From Neoscytalidium dimidiatum (taxonomy: Eukaryota; Ascomycota; Dothideomycetes; Botryosphaeriales; Botryosphaeriaceae), in contig CM074697.1 in NCBI GenBank assembly GCA_037367355.1, positions 2,976,001-3,040,000 on the forward strand: 64,000 nt of DNA, in the 5' to 3' direction. Numbering within the stretch: the stretch's first letter is position 1; each line of letters opens with the position of its first letter. Shown here one piece after another: positions 1 through 11,368 of this stretch. The notes under the pieces were generated by a model, which was not told where the DNA came from, searched no databases, and saw only the letters and a list, made by a program, of their open reading frames with translations. A program made the position numbers and the translations under genes.

Positions 1-288
1 AGCCGCCAGCCCGCGCGGATTGGCCCGACCTCCCCATTTTCACCACCCGCCAGCCTCTTGCCATTGCGCGCGCTCACGCCCTCCTGTCTGCGCGTTGCTT
101 CCTGCCTCCCCATCTACTGACTTCGACCTTCAGTCAGGAGCCCCAGCATTCCTTGCGCTTCTGCCCCGGACAAGCTCTCCTGCACCCGACTCCCGCTGTC
201 CGCTGCTGTCATTCCGTCCCGCACCTAAAGGCCCAGCAACCAGGCTCCGCGACCGAGCATTCCCCCGGGCTGCTGGCCCTCTGCCGAA

Positions 289-2865
289 TTGACGTCTCCA
301 GCTCGCAGCGCGCAGCTGTCGACCAGCGTGTCGGCCGCAGGTCCGCCGCCGCAAGCTCACGAGACCCACGACCGTCACGAACCCTACACGACCTCCCTCC
401 AGCAACGCCAGCAGCAGGCCCTCCAGTACTATCGCCAGTTCGAGCCTCTGTCGCGGCCTTCGAGCTCGTCTGGAAGCATTCCCCACACCCTCCGCCGCAC
501 CCCCGAGCTACAGGACCTCAACCGCCGCGCGACCGCCTCCGTCCCCAAGGATTCCGCCCAAGAGCACTGGGAGTCTGCCCGCGAAGCCGCCAACTCGCGC
601 AGGAACTCGCTCGCCGAGGACGATCCACGCGCCCCCCACCCCGCGCTCCGCATCTCGCGGCGCACACAAGCCGCCATCCTGTACGCCCTTGAAGAAGCTC
701 TCCGTGGTCCCAATCAATTCACACCCGACCTGGCCGAAGAGAACGCCCAAATGTCTGACCTCCTCGGCGGCAATGGCCGCGCGGCCAACGGCGGCGCCCG
801 CTCTGCCGCCGGCCCGGTGCCAGTCCAGCAAGCGTCGGCGCCTATGCGCACGCCCCAGCAGATCATGAGGGCCCGCCAGGAACGCGAGACGGCGCGTAAG
901 CAGGCCGAGGCCGACGCAGCAAAAGAGCGCGAGGAACAGTTACAACGGGCACAGCAGGAGGAACAGCGCAGGAAGAATGCCGAGCGAAGGGCTGCCGCTG
1001 CTGGCGTTGCTGGCCAGACTCAAGAATTCGGAAGAGCTGAGCCTGCAGTTGGCAGAACCTCTGTTGAGGCTGCGTACCCCACCTACACCACTGCTGGACC
1101 TCGTCCAGGTGATCGCACCCAACCCGGCGGCGCAGGAGGAGGCCCTGTGATGTCGCCCGGCCGAGGACAGTCCCAGGACCCGGCAGCCGCCGCACGCACT
1201 CGGGGCCCATCCCTGTCCCAAGGACAACCGCGGGCCGCCCCTCAGCAAACTACACCGGCTTCTGCGTCAGCCCGTGCTGGGCAGCCGTCCTCTGCGCATG
1301 CTAGACAGACCTCTGGCACTGCATCCCAGGCACGTCCTGGAGCTTCTGCTGGACCTTCCACCAGTCAGTCGAGGGTCGCAGGAGATGGACAAGCCCGTGA
1401 TCCCACCGTTTCGACATTCCCGCATGCTTTCGAACGTTGGGAGCAGCTCTCTTCTCATTGGGAGGGCCTTACGTCCTATTGGATCCGACGACTTGAACAA
1501 AACCAAGAGGAACTGGCTGGCCAATCACTCACTCAGCAGATGTCTCGGCAGATAACTGACCTTTCTGCGGCTGGTGCCAATCTATTCCATGCTGTCGTTG
1601 AGCTGCAGCGTTTGCGAGCTTCATCCGAGCGCAAGTTTCAGCGTTGGTTTTACGAGACCAGAAGCGAACAAGAGCGCCAACAGGAGGCCATCGGCGAGCT
1701 ACGGAAAGCGATTGAGATAGAACGTGCAGCGCGGGAGGAGGCACTCGAGCAGTTGCGTTTGGAAAAGCAGAAGAGCGTCAAGGCTAACAAGATGGTCCAA
1801 GAGATGCAACGTGAACTGAGCATCTCCAAAGACGAAGCCAGGAGGGCATGGGAGGAATTAGGACGTCGCGAGCAGGAGGAGCGTGAGCGTGTCGTTTCCT
1901 TGCGGGAGGGGCAGCCTACTTTGGTCGGCGGCGTCCAGGTAGTACCTATGGTTCCTGGCATGAGCAGACACGGAAGCATTTCGCAGCACGCTGCCCCGAG
2001 CGGCACCCATGGACATCAGCAGCCTACTAACATAGAAGGCGGCTACAGCTACGAAGACCCTCAGTCACCCACTGATACCGATCCTTTCACCGAGCCATCT
2101 CGCTTGCACCACGAGCCAGATGTTCCATCACTAGCGCAAGGTACCTATCAGCCCTCCCATCCAAACACAACTCAAGGCCTTGGCGCACCCGCGACTCGTG
2201 CCACTGTACAGCCAAGCATTTCGCCAGCACCTCTACAGCCGCACACGTATACTCCAGGCAGCACCGCAGCCGGCCTTCCATCACCAACGACGGCTGCGGA
2301 CGATCACTTTTACCAGCATGAGGGCAGCTTCCTTCCTGGTGGGCGCACGCCAACTAGCGGTGTGATGAGCCCTTCCGGCGGTGAGCGCTCATACGTGCCC
2401 TCTTCTGTTGAAGACACAAGCTCGATGGGTGGCGAAGAAGATTGGTTGATCGATGAGCAAGGCAACTTTATCCTCGACAATCAAGGTCGTCGCATTCCCG
2501 CTCGCTACCGCGGTGCAGGTGCAGCATTCGGCCACGCTCGCTCGCGTTCTCAACAGAGCGGTGAGGGTAGCGAAGATGATTATGACGTCGGATCAGATAT
2601 CGCGCGGGAACAAGAGCTGGCGCAGCGCTACGGCATTGCTTCATCCTCGATGGGCCGTCCCGGCGGCACTAGTACTGCAGGCCCCATCGATCCAGTTTAC
2701 GGGCCGAGCGGCAACGTTCCAGACTATAGCGGTGCCGGTTATGGTGAATGGGCTGGTATACGCCATCATCACCCCACGAGATTAAGCGACGTCCTGGAGG
2801 AGGACGAAAGGAGTCGCACAAGCCCAAGTCGTGCGAGCCAAGCCAGCAGAGGGTTGAACTACTAA
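289..2865 (+). CDS. Coiled-coil, low-complexity protein, 5' end missing
   Basis: An open frame of about 858 codons ends with TAA at 2863. There is no ATG anywhere in bases 1-300, and the first in-frame ATG is at 751 (about residue 155), so the true start probably lies in an exon before this window. A plausible splice acceptor is the CAG ending at 302. Residues about 185-238 are a highly charged Arg/Glu/Ala/Gln helix. Residues about 380-410 hold an aromatic-rich block (FERWEQLSSHWEGLTSYW). Residues about 448-538 are a long Glu/Arg/Lys coiled coil, followed by a Ser/Pro/Gly-rich disordered tail with acidic patches. No enzymatic motif or membrane segment is visible. I do not recognise the family; a scaffold or cytoskeleton-associated role is only a guess from the coiled coil. 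Confidence 0.75.
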   Translation: MTSPARSAQLSTSVSAAGPPPQAHETHDRHEPYTTSLQQRQQQALQYYRQFEPLSRPSSSSGSIPHTLRRTPELQDLNRRATASVPKDSAQEHWESAREAANSRRNSLAEDDPRAPHPALRISRRTQAAILYALEEALRGPNQFTPDLAEENAQMSDLLGGNGRAANGGARSAAGPVPVQQASAPMRTPQQIMRARQERETARKQAEADAAKEREEQLQRAQQEEQRRKNAERRAAAAGVAGQTQEFGRAEPAVGRTSVEAAYPTYTTAGPRPGDRTQPGGAGGGPVMSPGRGQSQDPAAAARTRGPSLSQGQPRAAPQQTTPASASARAGQPSSAHARQTSGTASQARPGASAGPSTSQSRVAGDGQARDPTVSTFPHAFERWEQLSSHWEGLTSYWIRRLEQNQEELAGQSLTQQMSRQITDLSAAGANLFHAVVELQRLRASSERKFQRWFYETRSEQERQQEAIGELRKAIEIERAAREEALEQLRLEKQKSVKANKMVQEMQRELSISKDEARRAWEELGRREQEERERVVSLREGQPTLVGGVQVVPMVPGMSRHGSISQHAAPSGTHGHQQPTNIEGGYSYEDPQSPTDTDPFTEPSRLHHEPDVPSLAQGTYQPSHPNTTQGLGAPATRATVQPSISPAPLQPHTYTPGSTAAGLPSPTTAADDHFYQHEGSFLPGGRTPTSGVMSPSGGERSYVPSSVEDTSSMGGEEDWLIDEQGNFILDNQGRRIPARYRGAGAAFGHARSRSQQSGEGSEDDYDVGSDIAREQELAQRYGIASSSMGRPGGTSTAGPIDPVYGPSGNVPDYSGAGYGEWAGIRHHHPTRLSDVLEEDERSRTSPSRASQASRGLNY

Positions 2866-4916
2866 AAGGTATCGGCCAACATATATGAACGGACACTCAA
2901 GCAAAGGGGAGCAAGGGGTTATGGGCGAGCGGGTTATAGCGCGGTTTGGTTCTCGCGTGTGTGGGCTCTACGAGTAAAAAAAATATTTCCTCGGTTCCCT
3001 GTTTCCTTCTATTTCCCTCTTCCCGGGTTTTATACCTCTAAGTCAGTGTAATCATGTTTCTCTTCTATCTCCTTTACTTCACTCCCAGTTTTCGTTGTTG
3101 CTGCTTGATACCCTCGGATTTTCTCAAGGCCGACGTCAAGCATTACTTTCCGAGTTTGTGATCAGCATCAAGAAGCGTAAGCAGTCTCTATTCGGGTTTG
3201 AGGGGCACGGGGTTTGGTCAATTGATTCCTCCTGTATTTTTTGTCTCTTTCTGGGTCATGCATGTGGCGGCACTGTAGCATATTACTTCCCTTGTCCCTT
3301 AGTCCCCATTGCACATGTTTTGGATATCGAGAGTTCCGGGCTCCTTATGTGGTTTTTTTTTTTCTTTTCTTGCGCATCTCATCTTTTTCAATGCTCTGGA
3401 GACGACTGTATGGGCTGCACATGGTCACAGGCGACTACGGAAGTTAGTAAACGGTTAATGGATCGATCAGTCTTCAACGGAGTGCTACCGATGGTGAAAA
3501 TTCCATCTCGCAAGAGGGCATGTACATGGGCCAGACGGCTGACCGGCATGCAGAGATCTTTCCGAGGAGCAGGCGTAACACAACATTCTGTGAGTTCGTG
3601 CGTATGAAAGCTCCGACTGCCTCAAACATAACTTGTACCCTCTTGAACGTCAGTTGTTGGCTTATCCGCGGCAGAACATGGATATCTTCTGGTTTCCTCA
3701 CTTCACGTCCTCTTGCACCAACGAACAGACTGTGGCAACCGCTCACCGCGCGTGCGCGACCACAACCAGATTTGCGATTGCGACGTGTGAAGTTGTCAGT
3801 ACGCAGGCCGCCCTGCCGTCACTGCGGCGCAAGCCATGTACCGAATCGTGTCTTCAGACGTTCGAAGTTGGCGCACGGCCAGCAACCGCGCAGTTGTCCC
3901 TGCCCTCGCCGGAAAGGCTAATGTCCCTTTGCGAGTAGGGTTTTATGCTGCGTTCCCCGTAGACCGTCTTGGTGACGAGCTCGTGTCTGCGGGCTTTGGT
4001 TTTTTTTTTTTTTTTTCTTTTCTCTCTTATTGGTTCTCGGGCTGCATAGGCGGCCTCATCGGTCCCATAAGAGAGTCTCGCGTGGATAGGGGAACACCAA
4101 TTCTTTACACATCTTATTACGGCTCGCTCGGGGCTGGAACTTCACTTGATGTAGCTGATAGATCCTTACTTCGTTGTAGGAATGCTGGATCAGGGGAGAC
4201 CGGAATCATATGGACGGAGGGGGCATAGAAAGTGACTATGGATGCTCACATGACTGTCCGTAGTGAGGACAAAGTGCAGCATCAAGGATTCGTCCACGAC
4301 TGCCATAATTTGGACAGCCTGGCTGGAAAATCTAGAAGCGAGAAGCCTGGCGAGTTTTACCCAGCCCGCGAGTGCCAATGGTAGGTGGATGAGGAGAGGC
4401 CGACTTTTGGAAATGACAGATGAAGAGGAGAGTGTTAGGTATGCATGGTCACCACCTCCCATGCTCCTCCGTAAGAGCATAAAGGCGTCCACGCCTCTAT
4501 TTCGTGAAGATGCAAAAGAGAGAAAAAAACGGAAATATGGGCGAAGTGGAAGGCGTTCTGATTCCTTATCGTAGTGTTATACCGCCCGCACGACAAAATG
4601 CTAGGTTTCATTCTGAGAATAAGCAGGGGAAGGTAGGCGGAAAAAATTCAGATCCATAAAAAAAAAAATGTTCTGTTATCGTTCTTTATGATACATGTCT
4701 GGAACAGAAAGAGCAGCAAGAAAAAAGTCTTCAGCCTTTAGGTCTATAGTATGACCATCTGGATCGTGAGATAAAAGTAAAACACCATGAAATGCAGCGA
4801 CGAAAGAATCGCATGCGCCAAAAAAAAAAAAAAGGGACAGATAAAACGTCTCTAATGTCATGAATCGTGCAAGTCCGACCAAAATCCGCCCCATTGACCT
4901 AACCAGATGTCTAAGG
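2866..4916. other. Intergenic, 2.05 kb, convergent gene ends
   Basis: This lies between the stop of the coiled-coil gene and the stop of the minus-strand MFS gene. It holds pyrimidine-rich stretches and homopolymer T runs near 3354 and 4000-4016, and an A run near 4820. Short open frames show no family motif, no codon-bias support and no splice-linked continuation. No gene, tRNA or repeat family is recognised. Confidence 0.6.
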
Positions 4917-7448
4917 CTAGAGCTTTTCCATCATATTCTTCCTAACGGTCCACATGCGAGCTCTCTTTCCGTAGATGTACATCGGAATAGTGAACAGTAG
5001 ACAGGCCAGCTGGATACCGCCAACAGCAAGAAATACATCCTTTGCTCCGTCATGCTCGAGCCAGTGGGTAAAGAATAGAGAGAAGACGAAGCCGTGGAAC
5101 ACGTCTAGAAGCAATAGATCAGTATCAGGGCCATCGTGTCAATTTGAAGCCACTCACTTTTTGAAAAGTTAAGCGTCACCAGGGCCTCGCCGGCATATTG
5201 GCGATATGAATCAACACAGAATGTGATCGAAGTCGTGCTGCCAAGAGAGCATCCAAAGCTAATCACACCGAAAAAAAAGGTAGGAACTACTTCATTGTCA
5301 GCGTGATATTAGAGCGGGAAGACCAGGCACTCGTACCGATCCAAGCATCCCGTTCCTCTGCACTCCATCCGAAACCCATAAGACCGATAGTTGTGCAGAT
5401 AGCCACTGGAATTGCCATGACAAGGCGGAACTCGGGCTCGTAAACACCGTCATTGCGCCTTGACATCCATCGCACAATGAGGTCACTGACCTTACCAGCA
5501 ACAGCAGTGCCAAGAACACCACCTATGAAGGGACTGATGTAAACAAGCCCACACTGCAACGCAGTGAAGTTGTAAGAATCACGATCACGGTAGATGGCAG
5601 AGACAGACTCGGACAGGACGATAAGCCAGCCAATGGACAGGGAGTATACCACAGTACTCCAGAGAACTGCCGGGTATGCGAAGAGAATGAAGGGCCGGGC
5701 CATGACTCGGAACCAGTTGTCCCGAGACAGTCGGCCTGAATACAATGTAAGGGTCTGGAGATAGGTTTTCTTGGGGGCCTCCCGAAACCTATCAGTGTAC
5801 TGGCAGGCGGGTGGCGCAGGAGTTGAGGTTCCAGATGCAGCTTCCAGATCAGCATCAACGTTTGCAACAGATGGCCCTTCGGAGATAGCAGGTGGCAAGT
5901 GAACATGGCGAGCTGCACCAGGACTTTGTGGGGCTGACTGCCGGGGAGACCTCAAAGCTGAGCGGAAATGAGGAGCAGCGTGCGTTTCGTTTGCAACGCC
6001 ATCCTTCTGTACCTCTGCATCAGCTGCGTCAGGGCTAAAGTAGTCCTGTGTCTGGCTTGCGGCCTGCTCCGAGTGAGGCTGAGGATGCTGAGAAGCCTTT
6101 TCGTCTGCTTCTACCTGAATCTCCGGCGCATTCGCGACCGCGCCGGCTATTTGGGACTCTTTATCCTTAGGGGCGTCTTCGGCAAACCCGACATGGGCGC
6201 TGGGATTGTGACGGCGTCTGTGTGCAATAGATCCCGGGGTTTCAGGGATGTTGAGTTCCAGGTTCTCAGGTTTGCTGAGCTTCTCATTAACGCCTCTCAG
6301 GTCTGGATGAGACGGTCTAGGGGACCTGGCATGCTGATGGAAAAAGTCACCGATAGTCTTCTGAGCGCGGCCAGCCGGCGAGGTAGCACGAGACCTGCGC
6401 GACCTGCGGCGAGGTCGCGGAGTCCTGTCCCAAAAAGTCTCAGGTACAAAAAAGAAGAGTAGTATGCCTCCGAAGCCAACAATTATGGCGACAATCCTTC
6501 AAGTAAAATTAGCATAGCAGCCCCCGGAATAGAAGCGACGGCTCACCAAAATACCCATCTCCAACCCAAAGACTCAATAATGGCAGCGCTGACCAATGGT
6601 ACCAGATTCTTGCCGCCGAGCAAAAGGAGAGTATACACACCGAGACGGTAGGCTCGCTCGTGCAAAAAGAAGATCTCGGCAATTGTGGCAGAGGGAAGAC
6701 ACTCAACCGGGGAAACAGCAATGCCTTGCACAATGCGGGCGATCAGGAGGGACGCGTAACTGGGGGACAAGGCGCACCAAACAGCGGTCAGAAGAAACAA
6801 AACAGAAGCGGCAAGGTAGACAGGTCTTTTGCCATAGAGAATGGCGGTAGGCGAGGCGACGACGCTCCCGAGACCCAACCCCAGCATGTAGAGGCCGGTC
6901 GTGAGCGAAATGCTCTCAAGAGAGGTGTCGTATGTTTGGGCGACGTTGTTGAAGCCAGCAGCGAGGATGGGAGTCATGCCACCACCTAGCATGCAGTAGA
7001 AGCCTAGGGAGAGCAGAGCGGCATCTCGGCGCAGGGGACGCCAGTTTAGGGGGTCGTTGTGAGACTCATCAGGCTGGGGGTCGAGGATGATCTTGCCATC
7101 GGGAGTGCGCTTCTTCTCCTGGCGCGATGAAGCAACGCTTTTGAGAGATGGAGGGTACGGCGAAGGGAGAGAGGACGAGGAGGTCCTTGCCGGGGCATTC
7201 CGGAGACCGAGCGGCTCGTTGCGCTGGTTGACCTTGGAGAGAAGCAGAACGGAGCCTGGAACGGGGAGTCAGCGGAATTGCGGGAAAGGGCGCGGGAGAG
7301 GTATACCGGGCACTTCGTCAGTTTCTTTGTCGTTTAGGATTCCCAAGCTCCATTTCACAGGCTTTTGCTTCTCGTCAGGCAGCTGATCGGACGAAGCGTG
7401 GGCAGAGGCGAGCTGGCCTTTCGACCGGGTAGACAGCCAGCGGACCAT
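4917..7448 (-). CDS. MFS transporter, HOL1-like, long central loop
   Basis: Predicted plasma-membrane major facilitator. Five exons: 7448-7307, 7255-6547, 6496-5337, 5289-5158 and 5104-4917, summing to 776 residues. The start is the ATG at 7448 (MVRWLSTRSKG). The cytosolic N-terminus carries the DPLNW motif typical of fungal DHA1-type drug/polyamine transporters. About six hydrophobic helices follow, including the GxxLGxxxxSPT stretch and the loop motif YGKRPVYL. Helix six ends in FFVPETFWDR. A charged, Pro/Ser-rich loop of roughly 220 residues then precedes the second six helices, and the C-terminus ends GKRARMWTVRKN. Such long central loops and C-termini occur in the HOL1-like branch of fungal MFS. 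The substrate cannot be told; drug, polyamine or siderophore-like cargo are all possible. Introns 2 and 3 end in AAG, which is acceptable but weak. Confidence 0.88.
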
Positions 7449-10304
7449 GGTTTGAGCGGGCAGCAAGGTGGATGGTTTAGATAGATGGCCGATGGTATGC
7501 ACAAGTTGTTTATAGTGTTATCTCGATGCAGATCAATAATGCCGGGCGGGGCAGGGTGCATGGGCCAGATGGCAACAGCGGTGCAACATCAGGCCAGAGC
7601 TGCGATCTTAGCCAGGATGGCGTGCAGGCGGACTCCAGAGTGAGGCAACAGGTGGGCCGGGCGCTTGGGCGCAATGGTGGGAGGCGAGGAAAACATCGTC
7701 CGGGGCGGCGGAGGCGGGCAATGTATAGTCGGCGGTGGGTTGAGGTTGGGCTTCCCCGGGTTTGAATTCGTGGAGAAGGGATTGGGTTCGAGACAGGGTG
7801 GCAGGGTGACGTCGTTGGTAGTGGCACGCGAAGGAAGGGCCCCGGTCGCGCGCCTGGCGGGAACCGGGGTCGCAGGTGGTGGTGCAGCAGCAGCAGCATT
7901 GCGGCTCCCTTCCATCGCTCAGCAGCCAACCCTCCACCACCCCTCCTCGCTCCAGGCTCTCTCTGCATCGAGCGCGCACGTCTACCTAGGTATGCTATGC
8001 ATGATGCCGCCGCCGCCGCTGCTACCGCTGCCCTCTACTCTCGTGCGCCTGTTGCTGGCGCGTGAGAGCGCTGCAGGTTATTACGAGCAGCATTTTCGCC
8101 AGTCGCGACAGCCGCAATCGCAGCCGCAACCGCATCACACGTGCTGCATGCTCTTCCACACACCGCTGACCGCCTGCGATGCACAGGCCCGGCGTCGATC
8201 ACAGACCCTGGCGCTTGCGCGTTGGGCGCGTGGACACCAGGCCTCCAGCTGACTTTGATCTCTCCAAACATCGCTCCAACCGCCGTCCGCGTGCAACTCG
8301 GCGCCCCCACAGATAAGCCACCGCAAGCATTGCCGTGCCTGCTGGGCCGTGCTTCCGGCCTCTTCGCCGTCTTGTCGCTGCCCTGTCGCCTGCATCGTCC
8401 GCCCGCCGTCTCCAGACCGCCTCACCCACCACCCGCCGCCGCCTGTTTCTCGCCATCTGCACTGCTAGGCAGACGTCACTCCCTCAGATCTGTTGCCTCT
8501 CTCCCTCTGCTGCACCATCTTCTCTGCTGTACTCGGCATAGCGACCGCGTGCGCTGGACGTGCCACTTCATCTGACTCCGCCATGCCGCGTTTCAAGGTC
8601 CCATCCATCTAGTGCCTTCCATCTGCTTCATCTACAGTACCTCAATCAACTCTGCCCCCACATGTTCCCTGCCGCCTTGCTCTTCCCCATTCAGGCCTCC
8701 CGCCTTCCGGGGAACTGCTCTGCACCGCAGGAGCTAGATGCCTTGGGCCGTGGCCTGGAGCCTGCACGCCTTACGGCATATCCACCGCCTCCAGCGTGTC
8801 TGCCCGCCGTACGAAAAGAATAGCTCGGCCAACTTCGTGATTGATCGGACCTGGCTTTCCGATTGGCGCCCTGCACGAAACGCTAGCTTCGCTGCAATTG
8901 CCGATAGTTGCAGACGCAACAACACAATTCCCTTGCTTGTCACGACGACGATCGAGCTTCCCCATCCGTTTCAACCCTAGTGCAGGAGTCTCTGGCCGTA
9001 TGATCATGTACACGCATCTTCTGGGCCAATCTGTCCTTGCATATTGTGCTTTCCTCGGCCGCGAACGAGCACCAGAAAGGGTGATACTCGTCATTTTTCT
9101 GTGCATCTGCGCACTTTTGCAACAGCGTCCACATTGTCTACATCGCCCGCTCGGCGATAGGTAGAAGAAGACTATACCCGAAGCAGGATGCCAGCCGAGC
9201 TTGACGATCAATCACGCCTCGATGCAGATCTGCCGCTTCTGTGAGTTCGACTCTGCAACAAAGCCCACCCATTCCAGCTCGCTACGACGATTGTCGAATA
9301 TATTGATTGTCGGCTCTACCTGCCCTGGAGCAGCCCGCTCTACTTCATCTGGCAGACTCATAGCTTGCAGTGCTGTAGAATGGAAGTGGCAGCACCGATG
9401 CATAGCCAATCGGGTCAAATAGAAATTTAGTCCTGAAAAAATTGACCAATCGCCGTCCGAGGACATGTGATGAGGTGGACAATCACCGACCGAGGATCGA
9501 AGGGCGCCCCAGAAACAAGCAGATCTTTCGGTCTCCCGACGTTCCTGCATTCAGAAGTGCGAGGGGGCTCTGAATAAACTCGCTTCCAACCTCTTAAACT
9601 ACCTCTTACTCAGGTTGAGTGCGTTGGCCTTCAGCCGGTATGGGCTCACGTCAGCATTCGAATCGACACTCTCCTGAGCACCGTGTTCCCAAAATGGGGT
9701 GGGTTTAAAACGGTATCCATCTTCCGGTAAGTGCTCAAGCGCATAATATTCAATGCACAACGTATGTTGTGGCCATAACTGTCCATGTTTCAATAAAGTA
9801 CCTTACGATAAGATCGAGTGATCATCCCCGCCACAACACATAGGGTAGAGTAGCCTAGCATAGCTAACCCGAGCTTGGAACGTTCTACAACAACTACGGA
9901 GAAGCTCTTAATACTTTCGACTGTCACTCGTACTTCGAGTTCGACCATGTGTTCCTTCGCAATAGTGGCATCCTCGAACCCCGACTTGATCTCTTAGACC
10001 GTCTCATCATCTACCTATCAATCGTGCACTCAGCTTGGCCTGAATTCCGCCGATTGACTGACTTCTGGATGCGTGCAATCCCGCGGAAGGTGTGCTCGAA
10101 CAACAATCTGGGCAATATCAAAGGCACAGTACGCCACTCCGCCAGCACTTCTTTGGGGATGACCCAGCTGTGCGCCCCTAAGACCGTACAAACGAATGCG
10201 TTGATGCTCTCGTCAACAACTTCGTATCGAGAAATTCCGAGAACGCCAGGTCCGGGACGTCCTTGCTCGAGGCCAGCGGGACTCGGATAATCGGGGATCA
10301 TTAT
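7449..10304. other. Intergenic, 2.86 kb
   Basis: Upstream of the MFS start and downstream of the SMP-30-like stop. The stretch 7600-8700 is GC- and pyrimidine-rich, with a GCC-repeat near 8007-8022, and looks like promoter/leader DNA. From about 9400 it becomes more AT-balanced. Several 90-195-codon open frames overlap on both strands with biased composition and no motif. I do not support any of them as a gene. Confidence 0.55.
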
Positions 10305-11368
10305 TTACAGTTTTAGGAGGGCCCCGCGGACGGTGTCTGCCAGCTGTGCTCTCCAAAGCCTGTGCTCGTTCAGCAAGAAGACCTCGCCTCGGCGGCCAAA
10401 GCAGAAGTTCGCGACGCCGCCCTCGACCAGAATCCTCCCAAGCAAAATGCCACCGGGAGACCAGACGTTGAGCCCATCTCCGCAACCGCTGTAGACGTTT
10501 CCGTCCATGTCGACCTTGATCCCATCGGGGACACCAGAATCGGCAAAAGCGAACAGGCGGCGGTTTGTCAGAAAAGGCTGTCCCGAGTAATACGTCACGT
10601 CGAACGCGTAGCTAGGTGGTGGTCAGCTGGTAGGAAAAGATAGCCGGTGCTGAGGATAACGGGAGCATACATAGACGAGGGCCTGGAGTCGTCGGTGGTG
10701 CCGTCTCCATGGATCCAGTCGGTGTCTGTGATGTAGACGATTTTCTCGTCCGGGGAAAAGCAAATGCCGTTGGGACGGCCGAAGCCATCAGCCACGGCTC
10801 GGATGCTCTTGGTGTCGGGATCGTATCTGTAGACCTGGTTGGGAAGGCGAGGCGGAGGGCGGTATCCCTGCTCGAAGGCGTAGATAGGATCGGTGAACCA
10901 GATGCTGCCATCACTGTGAACGACGACGTCATTGACAGCGTTGAAGGGCCGTCCGTGGAAGTTGTTCAGCAGCAGGGTAGAGGTGTAAGGGGCGGAGGCA
11001 GACATGTGGTATAGGCCAGCGGGCTGGGCGAACGAGCCTTGGCTGCAGAAAAGGATGCCGTCCTTGTAATTGACGCCGCCATTGGCCATGACGATCTTGT
11101 CGTCGTTGATCTCTTCGCGCTCGACTTTGGCTGGGGCGTCTCGCAACGAGATCCTGGAAATCTGGATGCGGGGCTGGCCAGAGGCATCGTAGAAGCGGTT
11201 GCTGGTGATGAAAAGGTCATTTGTGGACGGGATGAAAACGCCAGCTTCGTGGGCAAAAGGGTAAGGGCGGTGCTCAAGAAGCAGTTCCAGCTTGGGGTCA
11301 GAGCCCAGGATGGACTCAAAGGACTGGTCATGCACAGCGAAATTGGAGAGGTCAGGCATCTTTGGCAT
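10305..11368 (-). CDS. SMP-30/gluconolactonase-like beta-propeller protein
   Basis: Two exons, 11368-10671 and 10611-10305, giving 334 residues. The intron uses GTATGC and CTAG and restores SSIYAFDV across the junction. The protein matches the SGL/SMP-30 six-bladed propeller family: N-terminal HEAGVFIPSTNDLFITSNR, then the blade core AVNDVVVHSDGSIWFTDP, RPNGICFSPDEKIVYITDT and GIKVDMDGNVYSGCGDGL. The acidic and Asn residues in these blades are the usual divalent-metal ligands of lactonases. No signal peptide is seen, so a cytosolic place is likely. The family hydrolyses sugar lactones such as gluconolactone; the real substrate is unknown. An in-frame second ATG lies three codons downstream (MPDLS), so the exact start is uncertain. 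The gene is divergent from the Crh-like gene, 1.37 kb away. Confidence 0.88.

Noticed and set aside
3095..3607. 170-codon plus frame after the first gene
   Set aside because: Contains a long Phe run from a T tract and no motif; probably 3' untranslated and intergenic sequence.
7665..8252. 195-codon plus-strand frame and 152-codon minus frame in the MFS upstream region
   Set aside because: Composition is driven by GC- and pyrimidine-rich DNA; frames overlap on both strands with no family feature.
9235..9262. GTTCGACTC, resembling a tRNA B box
   Set aside because: No A box or cloverleaf can be drawn upstream.
9949..10301. Paired plus/minus frames of about 100 codons next to the SMP-30-like gene
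   Set aside because: Both strands are open over the same bases and neither has a recognisable domain or splice continuity.
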